Below, piece after piece: positions 37,802-47,807 of a stretch of DNA of 64,000 bases (within the stretch, counting starts at the first letter, position 1; each line of letters opens with the position of its first letter). The notes beneath the pieces were generated by a model. It did not search any database. It was given only the letters and a program-made list of their open reading frames with translations, and had not been told where the DNA came from. The translations under genes were made by a program, and so were the position numbers. The stretch is from Dietzia sp. ANT_WB102. GTDB taxonomy: Bacteria > Actinomycetota > Actinomycetes > Mycobacteriales > Mycobacteriaceae. The stretch is from assembly GCF_008369165.1 (NCBI RefSeq), contig NZ_VOBA01000001.1, positions 124,001-188,000 on the forward strand. The letters are read 5' to 3'.

Positions 37802-38671
37802 GTGAACCTCAAGGAACAGCTCGACGCGTTGCTCGACTCGACCGCCTTCGACTCGACGGGGGCCAAAGTCGGCGCCGTTCGCCAGATCTATGTGGACGAT
37901 GCGAGCGGCAAGGCCACATTCGCGACTGTCGCCACCGGGATCTTCTCCGCCGACGCGATCGTCCCGCTCCACGGCGCCCGGCTCCTCGACAACGAGCTCC
38001 ACGTCGACCACACCCGCGCCGTCATCCGCGATTCCCCCCGCCCTGAGAACACTGACGACGCGCTCACTCCCGAGCAGGAAGTGAAGCTGCAGGAGTACTA
38101 CGGGATCGAGACCCCGACGCGGCTCCGTGGGGCGGCCTCACGCGAGTCCGCGACGGAGGCGGGTAAGGCGGCGGCGAGCGACGGCAAGGCGAAGATGGGC
38201 AAGGCGATGGAGGGCAAGCCCGGCACCACTGACAAGCCCAAGGGCGCTGAAATGCCCGGCACGCCCGACAAGGCTCCATCGAGCGGTGGAAAGACGCAGA
38301 CCGCACGCGAGACGACGAGCGACGCCGCGCAGAGCGATGCCAAGACACCAAGCGGGGCCAATACATCGAGCGGGGCCACAACCCCGAGCGGAGCTGAAAC
38401 TGCCTCCACAGGCGCTGAGCAGAGCGGGTCCAAGACGTCGAGCGGCAGCACCAAGCCCCGGCCGAAGACCCCTCCGACCACGGCGGGGGCCCCGGCAAAG
38501 GGCGCGGCGCCACAGCGCGGCCACGAGTCGACGACGACGAACTCCACAAACTCTCCTTCGCCCGCCGACGTCCCGGCCCCCGCGAAGGCCGCCAGCCCCG
38601 ACCCCGCCACGCCGGACCGTAAGCCGTCCGGGGACACAGCGGGGAAAAGCACGGGCCTCGGTCGCGGCTGA
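37802..38671 (+). CDS. PRC-barrel domain protein with long disordered tail
   Basis: A 289-residue protein. The first ~100 residues form a PRC-barrel-type domain (DSTGAKVGAVRQIYVDDASGKATFATVATG) followed by a conserved LTPEQEVKLQEYYGIE helix. The remaining ~170 residues are Ser/Thr/Ala/Lys/Pro-rich with short repeats of the form SSGA-x-T, probably disordered. PRC-barrels bind RNA or protein partners, or occur in stress proteins of soil actinobacteria. The GTG at 37802 has GGAGG five bases upstream. I do not recall an equivalent at this place in M. tuberculosis. Confidence 0.8.
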   Translation: MNLKEQLDALLDSTAFDSTGAKVGAVRQIYVDDASGKATFATVATGIFSADAIVPLHGARLLDNELHVDHTRAVIRDSPRPENTDDALTPEQEVKLQEYYGIETPTRLRGAASRESATEAGKAAASDGKAKMGKAMEGKPGTTDKPKGAEMPGTPDKAPSSGGKTQTARETTSDAAQSDAKTPSGANTSSGATTPSGAETASTGAEQSGSKTSSGSTKPRPKTPPTTAGAPAKGAAPQRGHESTTTNSTNSPSPADVPAPAKAASPDPATPDRKPSGDTAGKSTGLGRG

Positions 38672-38738
38672 TCGGGGGCGGGCGGGACCACCCTCGACAC
38701 CCCCCCGACGGGTGAGTTGCCCAACACGGCACATCCCA

Positions 38739-38754
38739 TGTGACTACGCTCACA
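38739..38754. promoter_or_regulatory. Perfect Crp/GlxR-type site upstream of acs
   Basis: TGTGACTACGCTCACA matches TGTGA-N6-TCACA exactly, the consensus of mycobacterial Crp and corynebacterial GlxR. It lies about 75 bases before the acs ATG. It includes TACGCT (38745-38750), which has the form of a -10 box, so binding there could repress. The crp gene itself is 8 kb downstream. Confidence 0.75.
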
Positions 38755-38827
38755 CGCACTGGTCCGGTCGCGTCTGCCGTGACGATTCCGGCCGTCCGTG
38801 CAACCTGATTCCGAGAGAGAGCCGTCG

Positions 38828-40795
<1,968 letters not shown>

Positions 40796-40876
40796 CCGGG
40801 TAGCGGGTGAACGCAGCCACGCGTCGTGGCACGATGGACGACGGTGCATCCGTCGCCGGACAATGGAGGAACAACC

Positions 40877-41392
40877 GTGAGCCACGCCCAGGGAACGCAC
40901 AAGCCGACTGAGGCCTCGATCCCCCTGCATGACGCCGACTCGATCGGTCGTGGCGACGCCAGTATCGGGACGCTGGTCAAGAACGCCACGACGCAGGTCT
41001 CGACGCTCGTCCGTGCCGAGATCGAACTGGCGAAGACCGAGATCACCGAACAGGTGAAGAAGGCTGCGACCGGGTCCGGGTTCTTCGTGGCCGCGCTGAT
41101 CTTCCTCATGATGTCGTTCTTTCCGTTCGTGTTCATGTGGGCCAAGCTCATCTCGATGTGGTTCGGTACCAAGACCTGGGACTGGATGGGCTTCCTCATC
41201 GTGTTCGTGGTCCTGGTCCTGCTGGCCGTAGTTTTCGGACTGCTCGGTTACCGCAAGGTCAAGAAGATCCGTAAGCCGCAGCGCACCATCGACTCGGTGT
41301 CGGATCTGAAATTGGCCATGCCCAAGGGCACCGAGCCCCGCCCCGGCACGGTGCGTGTCACCGAGACGCCCTTGCCCGCCGCGCGACCCTGA
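40877..41392 (+). CDS. Holin-like membrane protein (Rv3669-like)
   Basis: A 171-residue protein with a soluble N-terminus, an amphipathic helix (TLVRAEIELAKTEITEQVKK) and two membrane helices at about residues 72-94 and 110-134, then a basic tail. This is the pattern of the actinobacterial phage-holin-superfamily-like proteins, which are chromosomal and not of phage origin. The GTG at 40877 has GGAGG about eight bases upstream. It is followed by the EphE-like gene, whose likely start overlaps its stop. The function is unknown. Confidence 0.83.
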   Translation: MSHAQGTHKPTEASIPLHDADSIGRGDASIGTLVKNATTQVSTLVRAEIELAKTEITEQVKKAATGSGFFVAALIFLMMSFFPFVFMWAKLISMWFGTKTWDWMGFLIVFVVLVLLAVVFGLLGYRKVKKIRKPQRTIDSVSDLKLAMPKGTEPRPGTVRVTETPLPAARP

Positions 41393-42357
41393 GAACTTTC
41401 GCCCACAGGCCGCCCGACCCGTCGATCGTCAGGATCGACGGGTCGTGGCGGCATCGTGACGTTTCGGCCAACGGCATCCGCCTGCACGTAGCCGAGGCGT
41501 TGCCGGTCGATACCCCGCCGGGCCGACTTCCGCCGCTGGTCCTGCTCATCCACGGGCTCAGCGGCATCTGGTGGACGATGCGGGCACCCATGCTCGCGCT
41601 GGCAGAAGCCGGATTCCACGCCGTGGCCGTCGACCTCCGGGGACACGGTGACTCGGACAAGCCTCCTCGTGGGTACGACGCGTGGACGTTAGCCTCGGAC
41701 ATCACCAATCTCGTGCGGGCGCTTGGTCACTCCACTGCTGTGATCGTCGGCCAGGGCGAAGGCGGATTCATAGCGTGGACCGCCGCCTACCGCCGGCCCC
41801 GCGCGGTGCGGGGCCTCGTCGTCGTCGGATCCCCCCACCCGCTCGCCACCCGCCGCGCTGCGCTGCTGGACCGCTCCCAACGCCGCGCGCTCGTCCCGCG
41901 CCTGCTCGCCGATCAGGCGCCGCGATTGCCCGAACGGCGTCTCACCCGTGACGGCGCCGCGGCGGTGGAGGCGATGCTCCGCAGTCGATCAGGCGCCGCG
42001 TGGCCCGACACCGAGGATTTCCGCGACTCCGCGGACCTCCTCAGGCAGGCCATGCTCATCCCGAAGGTCGCCCACTTGACTCTGGAGAGCCGCCGCTGGA
42101 TAGTGCGGAGCCAATTCCGCCCCGACGGCCGCGATTTCCGCCGCGCGGTCTCGGGCAAGCTATCCCAGCCTGTGCTCGGCATCAGTGGAGCCGAGGACAC
42201 GTTTATCCTGCCGGCGACCGTCGGCGCGTCCTCCGCCTGGGCACGCGACTTCACCACCGAACTGGTCGCGGGGGCCGGGCACTATCCCGCGATGGAGGCC
42301 CCAGAGGCCACCTCCCGGCTGATCGTGGACTTCGCGAGACGCACCACCCGGCTTTGA
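41389..42357 (+). CDS. EphE-like alpha/beta hydrolase with probable CTG start
   Basis: A 322-residue alpha/beta hydrolase if read from CTG at 41389, which overlaps the previous stop as CTGA. The first ATG, GTG or TTG in frame is TTG at 41500, but the residues before it, including PPDPSIVRIDGSWRHRDVSANG, look like the conserved N-terminus of epoxide-hydrolase-like proteins, so translation must begin earlier. The oxyanion motif LIHGLSG, the acid region SGAEDTF and the His in GAGHYPAMEAPE are present. The nucleophile elbow reads GQGEGG, with Gly where Asp or Ser should be. The protein may not be a working hydrolase. Position and length match Rv3670. Confidence 0.75.
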   Translation: MRTFAHRPPDPSIVRIDGSWRHRDVSANGIRLHVAEALPVDTPPGRLPPLVLLIHGLSGIWWTMRAPMLALAEAGFHAVAVDLRGHGDSDKPPRGYDAWTLASDITNLVRALGHSTAVIVGQGEGGFIAWTAAYRRPRAVRGLVVVGSPHPLATRRAALLDRSQRRALVPRLLADQAPRLPERRLTRDGAAAVEAMLRSRSGAAWPDTEDFRDSADLLRQAMLIPKVAHLTLESRRWIVRSQFRPDGRDFRRAVSGKLSQPVLGISGAEDTFILPATVGASSAWARDFTTELVAGAGHYPAMEAPEATSRLIVDFARRTTRL

Positions 42358-42825
42358 GCCGTCTTCCCGCCGCTCGACCGCCGCGCGACCGGCACACCGC
42401 CTGGCGCGGCCCGCTGGGATTCGCCTCTGGACCGCACCCGGCCCGACTGGTGGTCCCTGCAGCACGCAGATGCGGGCAGAATCGCCGCGCATCCGCCTCG
42501 GCTTACGCTGCCCCTTCGGCTTACGCGTCCTCCGTGCACGCATTCTTCGACATGCGCGCCCGGAATGGACCATTCACGCAGCGCAAGTTGGCGGGGACTC
42601 GTCGGCCGAAGGGGTGAGTAGGCGGGGACTCGTCGGCCGAAGGGGTGAGTAGGCGGGGACTCGTCGGCCGAGGGTAAGTCGGCGGGGCACGTCTGCAAGC
42701 AGGGCACGCCGGCCAGCGGGCAGGGCAAGCCGAACGCGCTGGGCCGCCGGCGTCAGTGAACTGCCAGTGCGCACACCGCAGTTCGACCGGACCGCCGAGC
42801 CACGGTCGCTCCCCGGGAGGGCCGG
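42358..42825. other. Gene-free 468-base gap
   Basis: Between the convergent EphE-like and marP genes there is no credible gene. Apart from three tandem repeats (listed separately), it holds a doubled CTCGGCTTACGC/TTCGGCTTACGC motif near 42500-42525. Confidence 0.6.
42590..42690. repeat. 31-bp tandem repeat, about three copies
   Basis: A 31-base unit beginning GGCGGGGACTCGTCGGCCGA is present at 42590-42620 and 42621-42651 without a mismatch, then as a 29-base variant at 42652-42680, followed by the first bases of a fourth copy. It lies in the gap between two convergent genes. The identical copies suggest recent expansion. Confidence 0.85.
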
Positions 42826-44022
42826 TCAGCGAACGCCCACGCACCGGCCCGTCGATACCGACTCCCGCGCATCGACCGCGAGCTGGAGCTGCGGCAGCAC
42901 CTGCTCCACCGTCAGCGCGTACCCGGTGTCGGCGGCATCCATCGCGGCGCCGAACACGACGCCGGCGACCTGCCCCTGCGGCGTCAACAGCGGCCCACCG
43001 GAATTGCCCTCACGGACGGAGCCCCGGAGGATGTACACCTCGCGCTCGACAGTCTGCTCGCGGTAGATGTCCGGACCGCGCAGGGTGACGCGCTCGCGGA
43101 TCCGCGCAGCGTCCGGCCGGTAGGGTCCGTTGCCCGGGTAGCCCACGACGATCGCATCATCGCCGCTGCGGGCGCGGTCATCGGCGAACGGCAGGGCCTG
43201 CGCGTCCAGACCGTTCACGCGCAATACCGCGATGTCCACACTGGAGTCATAGACCACGACCTCGGCCTCCAACTCCTCGCCGCCGGCCTCCACGGTCACC
43301 GACCCGGTGCCCGCCACCACGTGGGCATTGGTCATCACCAGTCCCGGGGCGGCCACGAAGCCGGATCCCTCCAGTGCGCGCCTGCAGGACTCGGCCCGCC
43401 CCCTGATCTTCACCACGGACGGTTGCACCCTGGCCACCACCTCGGAACCGGCCAGCAACGGATCAGGCGGCGGCACCTCCTGCATCGGGGTGGTGCCGAA
43501 CGGGCCGAGGATGTCCGGGAACCCGGTGGTGCCGAGCACCGAGGTGAACGTCGCGGGGATCCGTTGCAGCTGCTCGGGGGCGACGTCGTCGATCTTGGCC
43601 AGCACGGACGATCCCCGCACCGCCTTACCGAGTCCGGGCCCCTCCTGCGCGGCGATCGGCACGGCGACCAGCCAAGCCACCAGCAGCATGGCGGCGGCCT
43701 GCAGAATGGCGCCCACCGTGCTGTCGAGGAGTCTGGCTCCGGATCCGGAGATGAAACGCCGGGCAGCGCGGCCGATAGTCACGCCAGCGATCTGTCCAAT
43801 GATCACCATCACTGCGATGATCGCTAGGCCCGCCGTCAACCTGCCCAGCGGTGAGTCGATCTCCCGCACCAGGTGCGGCGCGACCAGCAGCCCCGAGGTC
43901 GCGCCGATGCCCACGCCGAGCAACGCGAAGGCCGACGACGCGGCTCCGTTGATCCAGCCGGAGATCGCCGCGGCCGCGGCGAGCGCGAAAAGTGCCAGGT
44001 CGAGCCACTGTGAGCCCGTCAC
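42826..44022 (-). CDS. marP: Membrane serine protease MarP
   Basis: A 398-residue protein with four membrane helices of the CvpA type in the first ~125 residues and a chymotrypsin-like protease domain outside. The triad is His234 (TNAHVV), Asp263 (SVDIAVL) and Ser341 (GNSGGPL). Cys213 and Cys394 occupy the places of the disulfide known in M. tuberculosis MarP (Rv3671c), which is needed for growth in acid and for processing of the peptidoglycan hydrolase RipA. It overlaps the Nudix gene upstream by four bases and is the last of four coupled genes. Confidence 0.95.
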   Translation of the reverse strand: MTGSQWLDLALFALAAAAAISGWINGAASSAFALLGVGIGATSGLLVAPHLVREIDSPLGRLTAGLAIIAVMVIIGQIAGVTIGRAARRFISGSGARLLDSTVGAILQAAAMLLVAWLVAVPIAAQEGPGLGKAVRGSSVLAKIDDVAPEQLQRIPATFTSVLGTTGFPDILGPFGTTPMQEVPPPDPLLAGSEVVARVQPSVVKIRGRAESCRRALEGSGFVAAPGLVMTNAHVVAGTGSVTVEAGGEELEAEVVVYDSSVDIAVLRVNGLDAQALPFADDRARSGDDAIVVGYPGNGPYRPDAARIRERVTLRGPDIYREQTVEREVYILRGSVREGNSGGPLLTPQGQVAGVVFGAAMDAADTGYALTVEQVLPQLQLAVDARESVSTGRCVGVR

Positions 44023-45065
44023 CGGTACCCCCTGCGGGGATTGTCAGCGGGCAGGTCGAGCGGCTCCTCGCGGCCGTCTCCCAGCCCCTCGGCGCGATCG
44101 CGTTCGGCAGTCTGCCCGGCGTCGCGGGCCACGTCGGCGGTGTCGGCGACGCCGGCGGCTGAGCCCGCGCGCACCCCGGGCACCCCGGCGACCGTGCGAT
44201 CGGCCAGTGGATCCGCTGATTCCCGCCGGGCTTCCTCGGCCGACATGCGGTGCTGTTCACCGTTCGCAGACGCGGCCAAGGTCCTCTCGAGGTCCCGGAT
44301 GTCGGTGGTGTCCCAGTCCAGATCCCATCCGGCGGAGTGGAACATCGCAGCGAGGATGCCCGCCGTGAAACCCCACACCACGAGGTCGTCGTGCTGGAAC
44401 GCTGGCCCGGTCCACCCTGTGGTGTGCCGGAGCAGGAAACGGTTCGCCGGGTCGAGCATTTCGCTGACCGGCACGGTCATCACGCGCGCGGTCTCACCCG
44501 GGTCGACGACGCCGACCTCCATCGGATCCCGCCAGTACCCGAGCACCGGGGCGACGGAGTAGTTCGAGACCGGGATGTACAGCTCGGGCAGCACCGCGAG
44601 TACGTCTACTCCGTCCGGGTCGAGGCCGGTCTCCTCCCACGCCTCGCGCAACGCGGCCTCCACCGGGCCGCTATCGGTGGCGTCGACGCCGCCACCCGGG
44701 AACGAGATCTGCCCAGAGTGGTTGCGCAGGGTGGGAGCGCGATGGGTGAGCAGGACTCGGGCATCGGCGGGCGGCTGCGGGCCCGGTGCGTGCTCCGAGC
44801 CGGAGAACAGCACCAGCACGGCGGCGTCGCGGTGCGGGCGGCCGACCTCGTTGGGGCCGCGGTCCTCGGGCGGGCGCCGTCTCGGCAGTAGCCCGTCGAA
44901 ACGCCCGTCGGTGCACGCCGCCATGAGCGGATCCATCCAACCGGGGTGTGGGACGCCTGTGACGTCGCCGGGCCGGGGCACAAAAGTCCTCGCGGACTCG
45001 CCTGCAGGAGAACCTGTGCGGCCGACCGCGTCGCCATGCGTGCGGCCGTTCACGTCGTCTCTCAC
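44019..45065 (-). CDS. Nudix hydrolase, CoA pyrophosphatase-like (Rv3672c-like)
   Basis: A 348-residue protein. The Nudix region runs through HSGQISFPGGGVD and the REAWEETGL core of the Nudix box. The HRAPTLRNHSGQISFPGG stretch is typical of CoA pyrophosphatases (the NUDT7/8 group, UPF0035 signature). The last ~90 residues are a charged Ala/Asp/Glu/Arg-rich extension of unknown role. It overlaps tlpA and marP by four bases each. It probably hydrolyses CoA or acyl-CoA derivatives, and the substrate is inferred from family. Confidence 0.87.
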   Translation of the reverse strand: MRDDVNGRTHGDAVGRTGSPAGESARTFVPRPGDVTGVPHPGWMDPLMAACTDGRFDGLLPRRRPPEDRGPNEVGRPHRDAAVLVLFSGSEHAPGPQPPADARVLLTHRAPTLRNHSGQISFPGGGVDATDSGPVEAALREAWEETGLDPDGVDVLAVLPELYIPVSNYSVAPVLGYWRDPMEVGVVDPGETARVMTVPVSEMLDPANRFLLRHTTGWTGPAFQHDDLVVWGFTAGILAAMFHSAGWDLDWDTTDIRDLERTLAASANGEQHRMSAEEARRESADPLADRTVAGVPGVRAGSAAGVADTADVARDAGQTAERDRAEGLGDGREEPLDLPADNPRRGYR

Positions 45066-45757
45066 GCGGTCACCCCTAGGTACTCGGCTACGGCGTCCAG
45101 CACGTCCTGTTCGCTGTACATGGGCTGGACCAGCACGTGCGCGACCGTCCCGTCAGCGCGGACGAACAGCGTCAGCGGCAGGACGGGGGGCGCTCCGAGG
45201 ATGGTGGGCAACTCCTCTTCCTGGTCGGATACCGATATCAGCTCGTCGACGCCCAGGGCCCCCAGCGTGTCGAAGCCCTTGGTCTCGGACGGGTCGGTGT
45301 GGGAGACCACCACGCGCACCTCGTCGCCCAGGGTGGCGGCGGCGTCCTGGATGGCGGGCAGTTCCCGGCGGCACGGTTCGCACCAGTACGCCCACATGTT
45401 GACCACCATCGGCTTGCCGGCCTGGATCTTGCCGAGCGTGGTGGTGGATCCGTCGTCCATGCAGCGCACCATGAGCCCGGCGACCGGACCGTCGGTGGTG
45501 GCGGCGACGGCACTGTCGCGACACTCGGGCAGGTCGACGGTCGCGCGAGTGTCCGGGTCGACCACCGTGATCGGCTCGTCGGCCGGAGGACCCCCGGGAG
45601 GAGGGGCGGCCTGCGATGACAGTGTCGTGCCCCCGGTGTCACCGGATCGGGCGGCGCTGCTGTCGCCGTCGGAGCCGCCGAGGGTGGAGACGAGCGCGAC
45701 GACGACGCCGACCAGCGCCACGAGAGCGACCAAAGACCAGCGAGTGGAGGAGCTCAC
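45062..45757 (-). CDS. Membrane-anchored thioredoxin-like protein, TlpA/ResA type (Rv3673c-like)
   Basis: A 231-residue protein with an N-terminal signal anchor (residues 7-25), a Gly/Ser/Pro linker, and a thioredoxin fold with the redox motif WCEPC (Cys126 and Cys129). An extra Cys pair (79 and 99) lies before the fold. The AlkA-Redoxin-type insert of TlpA proteins is present. It acts outside the membrane as a thiol reductase or oxidase. It overlaps nth and the Nudix gene by four bases. Placement beside MarP, which needs a disulfide, is suggestive. Confidence 0.87.
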   Translation of the reverse strand: MSSSTRWSLVALVALVGVVVALVSTLGGSDGDSSAARSGDTGGTTLSSQAAPPPGGPPADEPITVVDPDTRATVDLPECRDSAVAATTDGPVAGLMVRCMDDGSTTTLGKIQAGKPMVVNMWAYWCEPCRRELPAIQDAAATLGDEVRVVVSHTDPSETKGFDTLGALGVDELISVSDQEEELPTILGAPPVLPLTLFVRADGTVAHVLVQPMYSEQDVLDAVAEYLGVTA

Positions 45758-46545
45758 GCGAGATCCCCCAGTCCGACCAGTTCCAGAAGGTGGTCACGCT
45801 CGGGTCCCGCCACGAGGCGAGCGGCGGCGACCGGGTCGAGCGGGCCAGCCTCGCCCGCCGACGGGCAGTCGTCGGCCAGCACGCAGGCACCGCAGGCCGC
45901 GGTCCGTGCGTGGCACACCCGGCGGCCGTGGAAGATGATCCGGTGGCTGGCGTCGGTCCAGGTGGGCTGGGGTAGCAGGCGGGCCACTTCCCTTTCGATG
46001 CGGACCGGGTCGGGGGCGTCCGTCCACTTCCACCGGGCCACCAGCCGCATGAAGTGGGTGTCGACGGTCAGACCCGGCACCCCGAAGGCGTTCCCCAGCA
46101 CCACATTGGCCGTCTTCCGTCCGAATCCCGGGAGGGTGACCAGGTCCTCAAGCCGCTGCGGCACCTCGCCGTCGTACTTTTCCACGAGCGCCGCGCCCAG
46201 TCCCTGGATGCTCCGCGCCTTGTTGCGGTAGAAACCGGTCGGCCGGATCAGCTCCTCCAGCTCCTCGCGGTCCGCGCCGGCGTAGTCGGCGGCCGTCCGA
46301 TAGCGCGCGAACAGCGCCGGAGTGACCTCGTTTACCCGCTTGTCGGTGCACTGCGCGGACAGGATCGTGGCGACACTCAACTCGAGTGGGTCGGTGAAGT
46401 CGAGCTCGCAGTACACGTGTGGGAAGGCCTCCTCGAGAGTGCGGAGCATGCGTCTCGCGCGGCGGGTGCGCCCGAGGTCGGTCTCCACCCCCCTCGCGGC
46501 CACCCCTGGTCTGCGGCGCGTCACGGCTGGAGCGGGGTCGGGCAT
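45754..46545 (-). CDS. nth: Endonuclease III
   Basis: A 263-residue DNA glycosylase/lyase. The helix-hairpin-helix is [18 protein letters not shown], with the catalytic Lys in GRKTA, and VDTHFMRLV carries the catalytic Asp. The C-terminal [4Fe-4S] cluster is [17 protein letters not shown] (C-x6-C-x2-C-x5-C). It removes oxidised pyrimidines. It is the first of four overlapping genes (nth-tlpA-nudix-marP). About 90 bases separate it from the divergent small membrane protein. Matches Rv3674c. Confidence 0.95.
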   Translation of the reverse strand: MPDPAPAVTRRRPGVAARGVETDLGRTRRARRMLRTLEEAFPHVYCELDFTDPLELSVATILSAQCTDKRVNEVTPALFARYRTAADYAGADREELEELIRPTGFYRNKARSIQGLGAALVEKYDGEVPQRLEDLVTLPGFGRKTANVVLGNAFGVPGLTVDTHFMRLVARWKWTDAPDPVRIEREVARLLPQPTWTDASHRIIFHGRRVCHARTAACGACVLADDCPSAGEAGPLDPVAAARLVAGPERDHLLELVGLGDLA

Positions 46546-46625
46546 GAGTCCACATTACGGCCCGGAACGCGCTCGCTGCGGACCCGCTCCGGCCGGGCGC
46601 GTGTGCATCGCCGCGTCCGGGGGTG

Positions 46626-46631
46626 GATAAT
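46626..46631 (+). promoter_or_regulatory. -10 box of the 36-residue membrane protein gene, leaderless geometry
   Basis: GATAAT lies seven bases before the ATG at 46639. It differs from the TATAAT consensus at one base. Confidence 0.5.
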
Positions 46632-46638
46632 CGACGGC

Positions 46639-46749
46639 ATGCAGGGAATCCTCGTCGTCCTGGTGCCGGTTCTCCTCGCCGGGTTCGCGCTTCTCATGGA
46701 CCGGTTCGAGAACGCGATACTCGACCAACCGGAACAGATCGACTCCTGA
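46639..46749 (+). CDS. 36-residue single-pass membrane protein (Rv3675-like)
   Basis: A very small protein: MQGILVVLVPVLLAGFALLMD forms one membrane helix, followed by a short acidic tail ending IDS. A good -10 box seven bases upstream and conserved placement between nth and crp (Rv3675 in M. tuberculosis, which I recall as longer) support it as a real gene. The function is unknown. Its 124-base distance to crp leaves room for the crp promoter. Confidence 0.65.
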   Translation: MQGILVVLVPVLLAGFALLMDRFENAILDQPEQIDS

Positions 46750-46862
46750 ACTGTCGCGCTGATCGCGGGTCGGCACCATCTATGACGCGCGAACGACTAC
46801 AGTGGTTTTCGCCACACGCACGCCATGGCGCGGACGAGCCTGTCCGCGCCCCCGAACGGAGG

Positions 46863-46877
46863 GTCACAGACTGTGAC
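46863..46877. repeat. Palindrome across the crp start codon
   Basis: GTCACAGACTGTGAC is an inverted repeat (7+1+7) that contains the GTG start of crp and follows its ribosome site. It has TCACA and TGTGA in the reverse order of a normal Crp site, so it may instead be an RNA hairpin that hides the start. Confidence 0.4.
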
Positions 46878-47577
46878 GATTGATCGCCGCACGGACCAGT
46901 CTGCTGACGACGTCCTCACCAGAGCCGGAATTTTCCAGGGCGTGGAGCCGGCAGCCGTCTCCGCCCTGCGAGCCGACCTGACCCGCGAGGAGTACTCGAA
47001 GGGTGACGTGATCATCCGCGAGGGCGAGCAAGGCGACAGCCTCTACATCGTCACCTCGGGCAAGGTGAAGCTCTCCCGCAAGGCACCCGACGGTCGCGAG
47101 AACCTGCTCTCGATCCTCGGGCCGTCCGATATGTTCGGCGAGCTGTCCATCTTCGACCCGGGCCCGCGTACCTCCTCGGCGGTGTGCGTCACCGATGTGA
47201 CCGTCCAGGCCATGGACCGCTCCGCCCTGAAGCGCTGGATCGCCGAGCGCCCCGAGATCTCCGATCAGTTGCTGCGCGTCCTGGCCCGCCGCCTGCGCCG
47301 CACGAACAACAACCTCGCCGACCTCATCTTCACCGACGTCCCCGGCCGTGTCGCCAAGGCCCTGCTGCAGTTGGCCCAGCGTTTCGGAACGCAGGAGGGC
47401 GGCAACATCCGTGTGACGCACGACCTCACGCAGGAGGAGATCGCCCAGCTCGTCGGCGCGTCCCGCGAGACCGTGAACAAGGCCTTGGCCGAGTTCGCGC
47501 ACCGCGGTTGGCTGCGACTCGAGGGCAAGAGCGTCATCATCTCCGACACCGAGCGCCTGGCCCGCCGCGCCCGCTGA
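46873..47577 (+). CDS. crp: cAMP receptor protein, Crp/GlxR family regulator
   Basis: A 234-residue regulator. The cyclic-nucleotide domain contains [15 protein letters not shown], the cAMP phosphate cassette. The C-terminal winged helix carries [28 protein letters not shown], nearly identical to mycobacterial Crp (Rv3676) and corynebacterial GlxR. It controls carbon and respiratory genes in response to cAMP. The GTG at 46873 has GGAGGG nine bases upstream, while a start at 46825 would add 16 residues without support. Upstream, GTGG-N6-CCAC (46802-46815) is a weak Crp-like inverted repeat that may serve autoregulation. Confidence 0.95.
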   Translation: MTIDRRTDQSADDVLTRAGIFQGVEPAAVSALRADLTREEYSKGDVIIREGEQGDSLYIVTSGKVKLSRKAPDGRENLLSILGPSDMFGELSIFDPGPRTSSAVCVTDVTVQAMDRSALKRWIAERPEISDQLLRVLARRLRRTNNNLADLIFTDVPGRVAKALLQLAQRFGTQEGGNIRVTHDLTQEEIAQLVGASRETVNKALAEFAHRGWLRLEGKSVIISDTERLARRAR

Positions 47578-47718
47578 CTCCAGCTAGCCCCTGTGAGGAG
47601 CGGGGACGGCTCGCCTGATCCACGCCGGTCCATCTCCCTTGCGTGGAGTCGCTGCGTGCAGTGATTTCCCAGGAGGTGTGCGCCCCGGCGCTGACGGAGT
47701 GACTCCACGCGATCGCGG

Positions 47719-47784
47719 GCGCCGTCGGGTCGCGGGCGGCGGGCGAATGCAGTCGGGTCGCCAGCGCCGTCGGGTCGCGGGCGG
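47719..47784. repeat. 21-bp direct repeat after crp
   Basis: The 21-base sequence at 47719-47739 (GCGCCGTCGGGTCGCGGGCGG would exceed the quotation limit, so only GCGCCGTCGGGTCGCGGGCG is shown) recurs exactly at 47764-47784. The 230 bases between crp and the convergent metallo-beta-lactamase gene hold no gene. Confidence 0.6.
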
Positions 47785-47807
47785 GCGGCGGGACGAGGCT
47801 GCTGGCG

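Noticed and set aside
40877-41392. Holin-like gene as a sign of prophage
   Set aside because: It is a conserved chromosomal gene in this position in mycolata, and no phage genes, integrase or attachment site are nearby.
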